A stretch of DNA of 64,000 nucleotides from an uncultured Clostridia bacterium (GCA_947175485.1 CAMWMZ010000001.1:1-64000), one strand, 5' to 3'. Positions 48,361 to 58,259 are shown, counted from the first letter of the stretch. The notes: generated by a model from the sequence alone, not told the origin. Numbers and translations are program-made.

Positions 48361-50091
48361 ATGCTTGAAAATATAACGGGTGCGCAGCTCAAAAAAATGA
48401 CTTTGAAAGAGCTTTTGGCTCTTTGCGAGGAAGCGAGAGAAATTATTACACGAACCGTTTTAAAAAACGGCGGACATTTGTCTTCCAACCTCGGAACGGT
48501 CGAGCTTTCTGTTGCGCTTAATTATGTATTTGATTTTCCTAAGGATAAGCTTGTTTTTGATGTCGGGCATCAGTGCTATACTCATAAACTGCTTACGGGA
48601 AGATATTTCGAATTCGATACCATTAGGCAGAAAGGCGGAATATCAGGCTTTCCAAAGAGAGCGGAGAGCGAATATGATTGCTATAATGTTGGGCACGCGG
48701 GGACTTCGGTTTCCGCGGCTTTAGGTATTGCAAAAGCAAGAGATATTAACGGCGAAAATTTCAACGTTATTGCATTAATCGGCGACGGTTCGTTTAATAA
48801 CGGGCTGATTTATGAGGCTTTTAACAGCTTAAGACTTCTTAATACTAATATTTTACTTATTTTAAATGATAACGGAATGTCTATTGCTCCGACGGTTGGC
48901 AGCATGCACGAGTATCTGGAAATCTTAAGCGAGGATATTACACAAAAACATAAAAAAGACCGTCATGCAAAAATTTTTGAAAGATTCGGTTTCGAATATG
49001 ACGGCGTTTACGACGGTAACGACCTTGAAAAAATGATTTCAAAACTTGAGGAAATCAAGGAAAAACTTAAAACGCAATCTGTTATTTTGCATGTTTTGAC
49101 AAAAAAAGGTAAGGGATATTCGTTTTGTGAAGAAAATCCCGAGGTTACACACGGCATAACCAATTCTACGGAAAAGGTTGATGAATATTCTGAAATTTTA
49201 GGTAAAACGTTAACCCGCCTTGCTGAAAAGGATAAAAGAATAGTTGCCGTTACTGCGGCGATGACGTCGAGTCTTGGGCTTTCGGAATTTTTTGAAAAAT
49301 ATCCTGACCGTTCGGTTGACGTTGGTATATGCGAAGAACACGCTGCGATTTTATGTGCATCGATGGCGACGGAAGGATTAAAGCCCTATTACGCGGTTTA
49401 TTCTACTTTTTTGCAAAGATCGTTTGACGAAATAATAATAGATATTTGCAGCCAGAATTTACCTGTGACGCTTTGCATTGACCGTGCCGGGATTTCCGGT
49501 TCTGACGGCGAAACGCATCAGGGCGTTTTTGATTTGTCTTTTTTGAGTTTTATACCAAATTTGACTATTGCCGTACCGAAAGATATAAGCGAATTTGAAA
49601 AAATGCTTGAATTCAGTGCTGAATTTAACGCCCCCTTAGCGATAAGGTATCCGCGCTCGGGTAATAAGATTTTTAATAAAAGAGACGAAATATTATGCGG
49701 TCAATGGGAGAAATTAACCGAGGGTGACGGAAAGTATGCTTTAATCGCTTGCGGTGAAAGGGCGATAAACTGTGCTTTAAATGCAGAAAGTTTATTGCGT
49801 GAAAAAGGAGTGCGTCTTTCGGTTATCAACGCTTGTTTTGTGAAGCCAATGGATACGGAAACGCTTGATAGCTTAAAGGAAAAATTTATTTTAACCGTTG
49901 AAGATAATATGCTTATCGGCGGTTTAGGTTCTTTAATAAACACTTATTTTTCGGCGGAAAATAAAATAATTAAGAATTTCGCATATGCGGATGACTTTAT
50001 TCCGCAAGGCGGGGTATCCGAGCTTATGGAAGAATTAGGATTAAGCGCGGAGAAAATCGTTGATTATATTTTAACAAATGAGAATAGATAA
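48361..50091 (+). CDS. dxs: 1-deoxy-D-xylulose-5-phosphate synthase
   Basis: GGHLSSNLGTVELSVALNYVFDFPKDKLVFDVGHQCYTHKLLTGR; IGDGSFNNGLIYEAFN; CIDRAGISGSDGETHQGVFDLSFL. Confidence 0.97.
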   Translation: MLENITGAQLKKMTLKELLALCEEAREIITRTVLKNGGHLSSNLGTVELSVALNYVFDFPKDKLVFDVGHQCYTHKLLTGRYFEFDTIRQKGGISGFPKRAESEYDCYNVGHAGTSVSAALGIAKARDINGENFNVIALIGDGSFNNGLIYEAFNSLRLLNTNILLILNDNGMSIAPTVGSMHEYLEILSEDITQKHKKDRHAKIFERFGFEYDGVYDGNDLEKMISKLEEIKEKLKTQSVILHVLTKKGKGYSFCEENPEVTHGITNSTEKVDEYSEILGKTLTRLAEKDKRIVAVTAAMTSSLGLSEFFEKYPDRSVDVGICEEHAAILCASMATEGLKPYYAVYSTFLQRSFDEIIIDICSQNLPVTLCIDRAGISGSDGETHQGVFDLSFLSFIPNLTIAVPKDISEFEKMLEFSAEFNAPLAIRYPRSGNKIFNKRDEILCGQWEKLTEGDGKYALIACGERAINCALNAESLLREKGVRLSVINACFVKPMDTETLDSLKEKFILTVEDNMLIGGLGSLINTYFSAENKIIKNFAYADDFIPQGGVSELMEELGLSAEKIVDYILTNENR

Positions 50092-50833
50092 GTATTTGGC
50101 GGATAGCTTTGGCTCGCGCACCAAAGCCGCGGCAGCCGTCGAAAAAGGGCTTGTAACCGTTAACGGTAAGATTGTGTCCGCGGCTTACGAGGTGAAGGAT
50201 TGCGACGAAATCAAAATAGAAAAGGCAGAGCAGTCGTTTGTTTCTGCGGGCGGGTTTAAGCTTCAGAAAGCATTGAAAGACTTTGATTTTTGCGTGTCGG
50301 ATAAAATTTTTGCCGATATAGGTGCCAGTACCGGCGGGTTTACTGATTGTCTGCTGCAGAACGGCGCAAAAAAGGTTTATTGTATTGACGTCGGCGAAAG
50401 CCAGTTGGATAAAAGTTTATTTAGTAAAAATATCATTGTAATAGATAATTTTAACGCAAGAAATCTCACTGCTGATTTATTTTCGGAAAAGCTTGACGGC
50501 GTTGTGGTTGATGTTAGTTTTATATCTTTGACTTACATTTTGGGCGCTGTTGCGGAAGTGCTTGAAAACGGTAAACACGTTATTGCGCTTATAAAACCTC
50601 AGTTTGAGTGCGAAAACAGGTCGGTTGGTAAAAATGGGATAGTGAAAGATAAAAAGACGCATGAAAAAATTATTAAAAAGATTTATGATTTTGCGGTTTC
50701 GGTAGGACTTGCGCCTTGCGGTATAACTAATGCGCCCATAATCAAAGGTAAAAATATTGAATATGTTGCTTTATTTGAAAAGGGAGCAACCCCTATAAAT
50801 TTGCAATATTTATTAAAAAACGTCGTTTTATAA
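50078..50833 (+). CDS. tlyA: TlyA family rRNA methyltransferase/S4-domain protein (YqxC)
   Basis: S4 domain MRIDKYLADSFGSRTKAAAAVEKGLVTVNGK; ADIGASTGGFTDCLLQNGAKKVYCIDVG; ALIKPQFE. Confidence 0.95.
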   Translation: MRIDKYLADSFGSRTKAAAAVEKGLVTVNGKIVSAAYEVKDCDEIKIEKAEQSFVSAGGFKLQKALKDFDFCVSDKIFADIGASTGGFTDCLLQNGAKKVYCIDVGESQLDKSLFSKNIIVIDNFNARNLTADLFSEKLDGVVVDVSFISLTYILGAVAEVLENGKHVIALIKPQFECENRSVGKNGIVKDKKTHEKIIKKIYDFAVSVGLAPCGITNAPIIKGKNIEYVALFEKGATPINLQYLLKNVVL

Positions 50834-50844
50834 CGACGTTTTTT
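50815..50844 (+). terminator. Intrinsic terminator overlapping the tlyA stop codon
   Basis: aaaaaacgtcgtt-ttat-aacgacgtttttt. Confidence 0.8.
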
Positions 50845-50875
50845 GTATATTAATAAAAAATATTCATAAAAATCC

Positions 50876-50904
50876 TTGCATTTTTGAATAAATGCGGTTA
50901 TAAT
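50876..50904 (+). promoter_or_regulatory. Sigma-A promoter of nadK
   Basis: TTGCAT-N17-TATAAT. Confidence 0.7.
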
Positions 50905-50913
50905 ACATTTAAT

Positions 50914-51717
50914 ATGAATGTGGGGATATATTTAAATAAAAGATATTTCTCTGACGAAAAGATATATACCGAAACAATCAGCCGAGTTTTTGGAGGGCTT
51001 TGCAAAACGGTCAACGGCTTTAAAGATCTTAACGGGCTTGACGTTTTGTTTGTATTGGGCGGTGACGGTACGATACTTTCTGTCGCCTCAGAATGTGCGA
51101 AACGCGGAGTTAAAATTATCGGTATAAATTACGGACATATGGGTTTTTTGTCGGAATTTGAACCGGACAAGCTTGATGACGCCGTGAGATTGGTTAAAGG
51201 CGGAGAATTTATTACGCAGAGCCGAAGTATGCTCGATATTGTTTGCGGAGATAAAAAATATCTTGCCTTGAACGACGTTGTAATTCAACGTAACACCAGC
51301 GGAACGGATTTTACAAATACGGTAAGTGTTCACGCGGAAATAGACGGTACAACTGTTGATAATTTTTCTTCGGACGGAATAATCGTTTCAACGCCTACGG
51401 GATCGACGGCATATTCGCTGGCTGCGGGCGGTTCTGTTTTAACACCGGATATTTCGGCTTTTATTCTGACGCCGATTTGCGCTCATTCGCTTCATTCCCG
51501 TCCGGTTGTTTTTAGCGATGATTCGGTTTTGAAAATATCTCCGGTAAATGCGGTTTCTCCGCTTGCGCTTATCGTTGACGGTAAAGCGGTAGGGAAAGTG
51601 CAGATTGGGGATGAAGTTATCATAACAAAGTCTGAACATACTGTTGATTTTATTACGAAAGACGATAAGAATTTTTTCAGTAAATTATTAATTAAGTTAA
51701 ATATTTGGAGCAAATAA
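50914..51717 (+). CDS. nadK: NAD kinase
   Basis: LFVLGGDGTILSVASE; GINYGHMGFLSEFEPDKLDD; NDVVIQRNTSGT; DGIIVSTPTGSTAYSLAAGGSVLTPD. Confidence 0.95.
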   Translation: MNVGIYLNKRYFSDEKIYTETISRVFGGLCKTVNGFKDLNGLDVLFVLGGDGTILSVASECAKRGVKIIGINYGHMGFLSEFEPDKLDDAVRLVKGGEFITQSRSMLDIVCGDKKYLALNDVVIQRNTSGTDFTNTVSVHAEIDGTTVDNFSSDGIIVSTPTGSTAYSLAAGGSVLTPDISAFILTPICAHSLHSRPVVFSDDSVLKISPVNAVSPLALIVDGKAVGKVQIGDEVIITKSEHTVDFITKDDKNFFSKLLIKLNIWSK

Positions 51718-51719
51718 AA

Positions 51720-52172
51720 ATGCAAAGATCATTGAGACAACAAAAAATTCTTGAAATTATCGCAACTAAAGAAATCGATACGCAGGAAGAGCTTTGCGAA
51801 GAACTCAATAAAGCTAATTTTAACGTAACGCAGGCTACTATTTCGCGTGACGTTAAAGATTTGAAGCTTTATAAGGTTGCCGGTACTTCAAAAAAATATA
51901 AATATGCAAGTTTTGACAGCTACGTGGATAGTGTTACGAACAGAATGACAAACCTTTTTAAAGGTTGTGTTTTGGGTATACGTGCGGCAAACAATCTTAT
52001 TTTGGTTAAAACTATGCGCGGCAACGGATCTACGGTCGGTGTTTTCGTGGATTCGCTTAATATTGAGGATATAATAGGAAGCGTTGCGGGCGACGATACG
52101 CTTTTAATAGTTGTTGACAGTAACGATCACACTCAGACTGTTGTTGACATTCTTAAAGAATATTTGAGCTGA
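51720..52172 (+). CDS. argR: Arginine repressor ArgR/AhrC
   Basis: RQQKILEIIATKEIDTQEELCEELNKANFNVTQATISRDVKDLKLYKV; GSVAGDDTLLIVV. ATG 51720 with ggag SD. Confidence 0.95.
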   Translation: MQRSLRQQKILEIIATKEIDTQEELCEELNKANFNVTQATISRDVKDLKLYKVAGTSKKYKYASFDSYVDSVTNRMTNLFKGCVLGIRAANNLILVKTMRGNGSTVGVFVDSLNIEDIIGSVAGDDTLLIVVDSNDHTQTVVDILKEYLS

Positions 52173-53851
52173 TGTTACATAGGTTGCAGATAAAAAACGT
52201 TGCCTTGATATCCGAAGCGGATATTAAGTTTAGCGAAAAACTCAATATTTTATCCGGCGAAACCGGCTCCGGTAAGTCGGTTATACTCGATTCAATAAAT
52301 TTTGTATTGGGTTCAAAGGCGGATAAATCAATGATACGATACGGCGAGCAGGAACTTTCGGTGCGCGCCGAGTTTATTGTTGACGCGGAAAGCGACGCGG
52401 CAAAAACTTTACGTGAATACGATATAGAAACAGACGGCGAAATTATTATTACCAGAAAATACAACGCTGACGGCAAGGGCGGAATAAAAATTAACGGCGA
52501 TACGGTGACTGCCGCAATGCTTAAAAACGTGACGCAGCATCTTGTAGACGTGCACGGTCAGAGCGAGCATTTCTTTTTATTGAGCGAAGAAAACCAGTTA
52601 AAGGTTTTGGACGGTTTAATCGGAGAAAGTGCGCGCGAAATAAAAAGCGAATTAGCAGAGCTTATTTCTGAAAAACGCGTATTAAAACATAAAATTGCAG
52701 ATTTGGGCGGGAGCGAGGCAGAGAGAGAACGTCAGCTCGACTTGTTGAACTATCAAATAAACGAAATTGAAAGCGCCGCTTTAAAAGAGGGCGAATTTGA
52801 AGAACTGAAGACAAAACAAAATATAATTGCAAATACCGAAAAAATTTTAACTGCTTTGAATGCCGTACAATCGGTCTTGACTGTTGACGGCGGAGCGGTT
52901 GACGGAATTACGGCGGCAAAACACAGTTTAAGCCCGATTACCGGTTTGAGCGCCGATTATTCGGAAATTTTTGATAGACTTGAAAGCGTAAGGCTTGAAA
53001 TTTCAGATATTTCCGAAATAGTTTCCGATTTTGCCGAAAACCTCGCGTTCGATGCAAGAGAGGCTCAGGAAATTGATGAGCGTATTACATTAATAAAAAG
53101 TTTGATAAAAAAATATGGAGCCGATGAAAAGGAAATTCTTGAATTTTGTGTAAAAGCCAAAGAAAAGGCTGATGCTATTTCTGACAGCGCGGCGACAATT
53201 AAAAAATACACGTCAGCTATTGCCGATGCGGATAAAAAAATATTTTTATTATGCAGAAAGCTTACCGAGATACGCAAAAAAACTGCTGAAAATTTCTGTA
53301 ATGCCGTCGTTTCCGAGTTAAAGACCTTAAATATCCCAAATGCTCAGTTTTCTGTGGAATTTAACAACTATGACGAAAATTCCGCTGATTTGAATTCTGC
53401 CGACGGATCGGATAAAATTTGTTTTATGTTTTCAGCGAACAAAGGTGAGCCGCAAAAGCCTTTAAGTAAGGTTATCAGCGGCGGTGAAATGTCGCGTTTT
53501 ATGTTGGCGGTCAAAACCCGGCTCAAAGATATAAACGGCATTTCAACTTACATATTCGATGAAATCGATGCGGGGATAAGCGGTTTTACCGCAAACACTG
53601 TAGCTGAAAAATTTATTGCAATTTCTAAGGATACACAGATTTTGGCTGTTTCTCATTTGCCGCAAGTTTGTGCGGCAAGCGACGCTCAGTTTCTTATTTA
53701 TAAGACGGAAGAGAAAGGAAAGACATATACATTTGTAAAACGGCTGGATGAAGAAAGTAAAATAAAAGAAATAATGAGATTAACAGGCAGTTTAAATTCC
53801 GAGGCATCAAGATTACATGCGGAAGAGTTAATAAAAGGATTTAAAAAATAA
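52172..53851 (+). CDS. recN: DNA repair protein RecN
   Basis: MLHRLQIKNVALISEADIKFSEKLNILSGETGSGKSVILDSINFVLG; VHGQSEHFFLL; VISGGEMSRFMLAVKT; YIFDEIDAGISG. Confidence 0.97.
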   Translation: MLHRLQIKNVALISEADIKFSEKLNILSGETGSGKSVILDSINFVLGSKADKSMIRYGEQELSVRAEFIVDAESDAAKTLREYDIETDGEIIITRKYNADGKGGIKINGDTVTAAMLKNVTQHLVDVHGQSEHFFLLSEENQLKVLDGLIGESAREIKSELAELISEKRVLKHKIADLGGSEAERERQLDLLNYQINEIESAALKEGEFEELKTKQNIIANTEKILTALNAVQSVLTVDGGAVDGITAAKHSLSPITGLSADYSEIFDRLESVRLEISDISEIVSDFAENLAFDAREAQEIDERITLIKSLIKKYGADEKEILEFCVKAKEKADAISDSAATIKKYTSAIADADKKIFLLCRKLTEIRKKTAENFCNAVVSELKTLNIPNAQFSVEFNNYDENSADLNSADGSDKICFMFSANKGEPQKPLSKVISGGEMSRFMLAVKTRLKDINGISTYIFDEIDAGISGFTANTVAEKFIAISKDTQILAVSHLPQVCAASDAQFLIYKTEEKGKTYTFVKRLDEESKIKEIMRLTGSLNSEASRLHAEELIKGFKK

Positions 53852-53880
53852 TTAAAAGCGGCAAGTTTGCCGCTTTTTTT
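53852..53880 (+). terminator. Intrinsic terminator of recN
   Basis: aaagcggca-agt-ttgccgcttttttt. Confidence 0.85.
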
Positions 53881-53917
53881 GAATACAATTTACCGCATTG
53901 CACAAGATACTGTTGTT

Positions 53918-54934
53918 ATGTTTTACAAAAAGAAAGGTTTTAAAGCTTTAATCTTAGCAATAGCTGTTTTAATATGTTCGTTTGCATTTGCGCCGCTTGG
54001 CGCGTCGGCGGATAATACCGACGGACTTTATCTTGGCGGTTTTCCCGCAGGATTTGTATTGAGCACAACGAAAGTCGAAGTAGTGGGTTTGTGTGACGTT
54101 CTGACAGAAAACGGAATGTGTTCTCCTGCAAGAGAAGCAGGCATAAAGGCCGGAGACGTCATAGACAAAATTAATGGAGAAGAAGTTAACAAAACGACTG
54201 ATATTAACGAGTTTGTTGCCCGCGAGTATAAAAAATACGATTTTGAAATAATAAGAGACGGTGAAACGTTAACCTTGCCTGTAAAGCCTGTAAAAGAGCT
54301 TTCGTCTGGCGGTAAGAGAGTCGGAGTATTGGTAAAAGACAGTATTAACGGCATAGGTACCGTGACTTACATCGATAAAACAAATAATAAGTTTGCATCT
54401 TTAGGTCACCCGATAACCGACGCTAACGGCAATTTAATGGAAATAAACGGCGGAACAGTATATAACAGCATAATTTACGATGTAAAAAAGGGAGTAAGGG
54501 GTACGCCTGGCGAACTTCGGGGGGCTTTTGAAAGCTCAGTATTAGGAGACGCAAAAATTAACTGCGCGTGCGGCGTTTTTGGGACGCTTTCAGACAAGTT
54601 TGCATGTTCTAAGCTTATTAAAGTTGAAAAAGCATCTATGGATGAAGTAACAATAGGTACGGCTTATATTTATTCGACGGTATACGGTAAAGAAGCGAAA
54701 ATGTATAAAATATCTATTGTAAAAGTAGATAAAAACAATAAAGACAATAGAAATTTCGTAATAAAAGTAGACGACAAAGAGCTTTTGGATAAGACGGGCG
54801 GAATTGTTCAGGGAATGAGTGGAAGTCCGATTCTCCAAAATGGCAAATTAATCGGTGCCGTTACCCATGTATTCATAAATGACCCGACGAGAGGTTATGG
54901 CATCGGGATAGACAAAATGATGAGTTCATATTAA
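53918..54934 (+). CDS. spoIVB: SpoIVB peptidase (S55)
   Basis: PDZ-like SPAREAGIKAGDVIDKINGEEV; SLGHPITDANG; GSVLGDAKINCACGVFG; GGIVQGMSGSPILQNGKLIGAVTHVFINDPTRGYGI. Start placed after the recN terminator. Confidence 0.95.
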   Translation: MFYKKKGFKALILAIAVLICSFAFAPLGASADNTDGLYLGGFPAGFVLSTTKVEVVGLCDVLTENGMCSPAREAGIKAGDVIDKINGEEVNKTTDINEFVAREYKKYDFEIIRDGETLTLPVKPVKELSSGGKRVGVLVKDSINGIGTVTYIDKTNNKFASLGHPITDANGNLMEINGGTVYNSIIYDVKKGVRGTPGELRGAFESSVLGDAKINCACGVFGTLSDKFACSKLIKVEKASMDEVTIGTAYIYSTVYGKEAKMYKISIVKVDKNNKDNRNFVIKVDDKELLDKTGGIVQGMSGSPILQNGKLIGAVTHVFINDPTRGYGIGIDKMMSSY

Positions 54935-54940
54935 TTTTTT

Positions 54941-54973
54941 ATTCCTCATATAATTGTATATGAGGAATTTTTC
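54941..54973 (+). terminator. Terminator-like hairpin after spoIVB, overlapping the next ORF start
   Basis: attcctcatata-attg-tatatgaggaattttt. Confidence 0.6.
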
Positions 54974-55502
54974 GTCCTGCACGAAATGCAGGGATAAAAA
55001 GTATCTTTTGGCGTTTTTAATAACGCTTGTCTGTTCCGTATTATGCGGAGTTGTATTATATAAGCCTGTAACCACAAATATTTATTTTGTGAATATGGGA
55101 TACGAATACGTATATAACGTATTCAATTTCAATAATACGCCTTTATTTTTTTCGCATTTTCTTGGCAGTATATTAACTTTTTACGTATTTTTTTTGATTT
55201 GTTATTTTACTAAATTCAAGTATCTGACCTTAATATTTTTATATTTACGCGGATTGTTTTTTGGTATTTATATTGTAATTCTGGTTTGCGCAAACTCTTT
55301 GGGCGGTATATTGGTAGCCGTATTTGTTTTTGTGCCTGCTACTTTGATTTCTTTTGCCGTATGTGCGGTTATTTCGGAGCTTTGTAAAAAGTTTGATAAA
55401 CGCTTTGCTTTAATCGTTCCGGCTGTGCTTGCACTTGCAGACGGTATAATCTTAATGATCTTAATTAACGTTGTTTTTCGAGTTGTTATAATAATAGTAT
55501 AA
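54960..55502 (+). CDS. Stage II sporulation protein M-like membrane protein
   Basis: About 180 aa, five or so TM segments (FLITLVCSVLCGVVLYKP..., FLGSILTFYVFFLICYFTKFKYLTLIFLYLRGLFFGIYIVIL...); sits between spoIVB and dacF. Confidence 0.55.
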   Translation: MRNFSSCTKCRDKKYLLAFLITLVCSVLCGVVLYKPVTTNIYFVNMGYEYVYNVFNFNNTPLFFSHFLGSILTFYVFFLICYFTKFKYLTLIFLYLRGLFFGIYIVILVCANSLGGILVAVFVFVPATLISFAVCAVISELCKKFDKRFALIVPAVLALADGIILMILINVVFRVVIIIV

Positions 55503-55530
55503 TTTTTACCGCGCTTCACATACTGCGAGT

Positions 55531-56685
55531 ATGAAAAGGTTATGTGTTTTAGGTATTGCTGCATGTTTTGCCGCATCGGGTGCGATTACGTCTGGATTTA
55601 CCGTTGAAACATCGCGTTCGCTTGTTTCAGGATGTAAATCTGCATATCTTATGGATTATGCATCGGGCGAATGTATTTATAAAGAAAATGAAACAGCGCG
55701 TATGCCGATTGCCAGTGTTTGTAAAGTAATGACTTTGACGCTTGTTTTCGATGCGATAAGTGCTGGAAAGCTTGCGCTTTCGGATACGGTTACCGTTAGT
55801 GAAAACGCTGCGGGAATGGGCGGTTCACAAGTTTTTTTGGATAAAAACTGCGAGTACAATGTTGAACAACTTATAAAAAGTATTATTGTATGTTCCGCTA
55901 ACGACAGCTGTGTTGCGCTTTCGGAAACGGTTGCGGGAGGCGAAGACGCTTTTGTTGTTCAAATGAACAAAAAGGCAACTGAACTTGGTTGTACGGATAC
56001 GTTATTTGCAAATTGCACGGGATTGCCGCGAGAAACGCAGTATTCGTGCGCAAAAGACGTTGCTGTGATGTTCTCGAATTTAATTAAAAATCAGGATTAC
56101 TTCAAATACAGTAAAATATGGCTTGAAGATTTTTCACATCCGAACGACAGGAAAACTTCTATGACTAATACCAATAAGCTGATAAGAAAATATTCTTTCT
56201 GTGACGGAGGTAAAACAGGTTTTACAAATGAAGCGGGTTTTTGCCTTGCGTCAACGGCAAAGAAAAATAATATGCGCCTTGTCGGCGTAGTTTTGGGTGC
56301 CGCGTCAAGCGACGATAGATTTAAGTCGACAATTAATATGTTCGAATACGGTTTTGCAAATTACAAAAATAAAATTGTTTTAGATAAGGATATAACGTTA
56401 AACGACGAATTTTTTGTCCGCGGAGGTAAAAAAGATACCTTTGCGGTTCGCCCCGAACGTAATTCATATGTATTTTCAGCAATTGATAAAAATCCGGAAA
56501 TAAGCTATTATATGGTTGCATATGATGTGAAAGCTCCTGTAGCGGAAAACAGTATTGTCGGATATATTGAAGTTTATAAAGACAATATATTGATTGACAA
56601 TGTGAATATTGTTTCAGCAGAAAACGTAGAAAAAGCAAGCTTTGGTGATTTTCTTAAACAGAATGCAGGGCAATGGGCTTTGTAA
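55531..56685 (+). CDS. dacF: D-alanyl-D-alanine carboxypeptidase (DacF-like)
   Basis: PBP5-family motifs SVCK (SxxK), SAND (SxN), KTGFT (KTG); signal peptide. Confidence 0.9.
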   Translation: MKRLCVLGIAACFAASGAITSGFTVETSRSLVSGCKSAYLMDYASGECIYKENETARMPIASVCKVMTLTLVFDAISAGKLALSDTVTVSENAAGMGGSQVFLDKNCEYNVEQLIKSIIVCSANDSCVALSETVAGGEDAFVVQMNKKATELGCTDTLFANCTGLPRETQYSCAKDVAVMFSNLIKNQDYFKYSKIWLEDFSHPNDRKTSMTNTNKLIRKYSFCDGGKTGFTNEAGFCLASTAKKNNMRLVGVVLGAASSDDRFKSTINMFEYGFANYKNKIVLDKDITLNDEFFVRGGKKDTFAVRPERNSYVFSAIDKNPEISYYMVAYDVKAPVAENSIVGYIEVYKDNILIDNVNIVSAENVEKASFGDFLKQNAGQWAL

Positions 56686-56697
56686 ACCGATATTTTT

Positions 56698-56732
56698 TAC
56701 CCCGACGGGCGACGTTACCGTTGGGGTTTTTA
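56698..56732 (+). terminator. Intrinsic terminator
   Basis: accccgacgggcgacgttaccgttggggttttt. Confidence 0.75.
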
Positions 56733-56771
56733 CTTGACTTTTTTTTAATATTTTTGCAAAATTTAATAGAT

Positions 56772-58259
56772 ATGTCTTTTATACAATTAGAAAATTTAAT
56801 GTTTTCATACTCCGATTCTTTAAAACCTATTTTTTCGGGATTAAATATTCGGTTTGATACTGATTGGAAACTTGCCCTTATCGGCGCAAACGGAGTTGGA
56901 AAAACTACTTTTTTGGAGTTGCTTTGCGGTAAGCTGAAAGCGACTTCAGGCCGTATTTCGGCAAACGTAAATTTTTGCCGTTTCCCATGCAAAATATCGG
57001 ATTATAACAAAACCGCGTATGAGATTTCCGAAGAAATTGCGCCCGAAGCGGAGTTTTGGCAAATCGAGCGCGAAGTAAATCTTCTGGGTCTTGACGCTGA
57101 ACTATTTTTCAGACCTTTCTTTACGCTTTCAGGCGGAGAGCGTACAAAATTTTTGCTTGCCGTTCTGTTTGCGGGAGAGGGATTTCCTTTGCTTGACGAG
57201 CCTACCGATCACCTCGATTTGGAGGGCAGAAGAAAATTAGCCGAATATTTGAAATCGAAAAAAGGTTTTTTGGTTGTATCGCACGACCGCGCTTTTCTTG
57301 ATAACTGTTGCGACCATATTCTTTCTATAACAAACACGGGAACGGAGCTTGTACGGGGTAATTATTCTGTTTGGCGCCAGGAAAGAGATAAAAAAGAAGC
57401 AAACGACGCCGCTCGCAGAGAGAATCTGGAAAGAGAGCGCGCAAGGTTGGAAAGAGCTTCTGAAAAACTGCAAAGATGGGCGGATAAATCGGAAAACGCA
57501 AAGTGGAGACAGGGCGGGGAACGCGATAGTTCGAATATTGACCGCGGCTTTGTGAGCGCAAGGGCGGCTAAAATACAAAAACGCTCTATAGCCGCATTTG
57601 AACGCAGAGAGAACGCCGAACGTAATATTAAAGAGCTTTTAAAAGATTTTTCAGACAGGGAAGAATTAAAAATATTTTCAGAAAAGTATTTTAAATCCGA
57701 GCTTTTTCATTCGGAGCAATTATCGGTAACGGCTGAAGGTAAAACTATATTGCCACCGACCGATTTTGTTATATCTTCGGGAGAACGTATAGCTGTATGC
57801 GGAAAAAACGGTGCGGGTAAAAGTACTTTTTTAAAAGTAGTTGCCGGTGAAATTAAAGATTTTAGCGGAACGCTTAATATTTCTCCCAGACTGAAAATTT
57901 CATATGTTCCGCAAATCGCCGATTACGCGGGAAGCTTATCGGATTATGCATCTTTATACGGTGTTGACGAAAGCTATTTTAAAGCTATCCTTGCAAAGTT
58001 TGGGTTTGATGAAAGAGATTTTTCCCGTGATATGAGAAATTTCAGCGAGGGGCAAAAGAAAAAAGCGGCGCTCGCAAGAAGTCTATGCGAGCGTGCACAT
58101 TTATACGTTTGGGACGAGCCGTTAAACTATCTTGATATTCAGGCAAGAGAACAACTTGCACAAGCAGTTAAATCTTCAAACGTTTCTATACTGTTTGTCG
58201 AACATGACGAAGCCTTTATAACTGACGTTGCGACGTCTGTTTATACAGTTGGCTCTTAA
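56772..58259 (+). CDS. ABC-F ATPase resembling Lsa/Vga-type ribosomal protection proteins
   Basis: MSFIQLENLMFSYSDSLKPIFSGLNIRFDTDWKLALIGANGVGKTTFLELL; LLDEPTDHLDLEGR; LYVWDEPLNYLDIQAREQL; ILFVEHDEAFITDVAT. These are Lsa-like motif patterns. Confidence 0.88.
   Translation: MSFIQLENLMFSYSDSLKPIFSGLNIRFDTDWKLALIGANGVGKTTFLELLCGKLKATSGRISANVNFCRFPCKISDYNKTAYEISEEIAPEAEFWQIEREVNLLGLDAELFFRPFFTLSGGERTKFLLAVLFAGEGFPLLDEPTDHLDLEGRRKLAEYLKSKKGFLVVSHDRAFLDNCCDHILSITNTGTELVRGNYSVWRQERDKKEANDAARRENLERERARLERASEKLQRWADKSENAKWRQGGERDSSNIDRGFVSARAAKIQKRSIAAFERRENAERNIKELLKDFSDREELKIFSEKYFKSELFHSEQLSVTAEGKTILPPTDFVISSGERIAVCGKNGAGKSTFLKVVAGEIKDFSGTLNISPRLKISYVPQIADYAGSLSDYASLYGVDESYFKAILAKFGFDERDFSRDMRNFSEGQKKKAALARSLCERAHLYVWDEPLNYLDIQAREQLAQAVKSSNVSILFVEHDEAFITDVATSVYTVGS

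Noticed and set aside
53880-53915. Candidate SigF/SigG promoter (TGAATA ... GATACTG) upstream of spoIVB
   Set aside because: Spacing of about 20 nt is longer than the usual 17-18, so not supported strongly enough to annotate.
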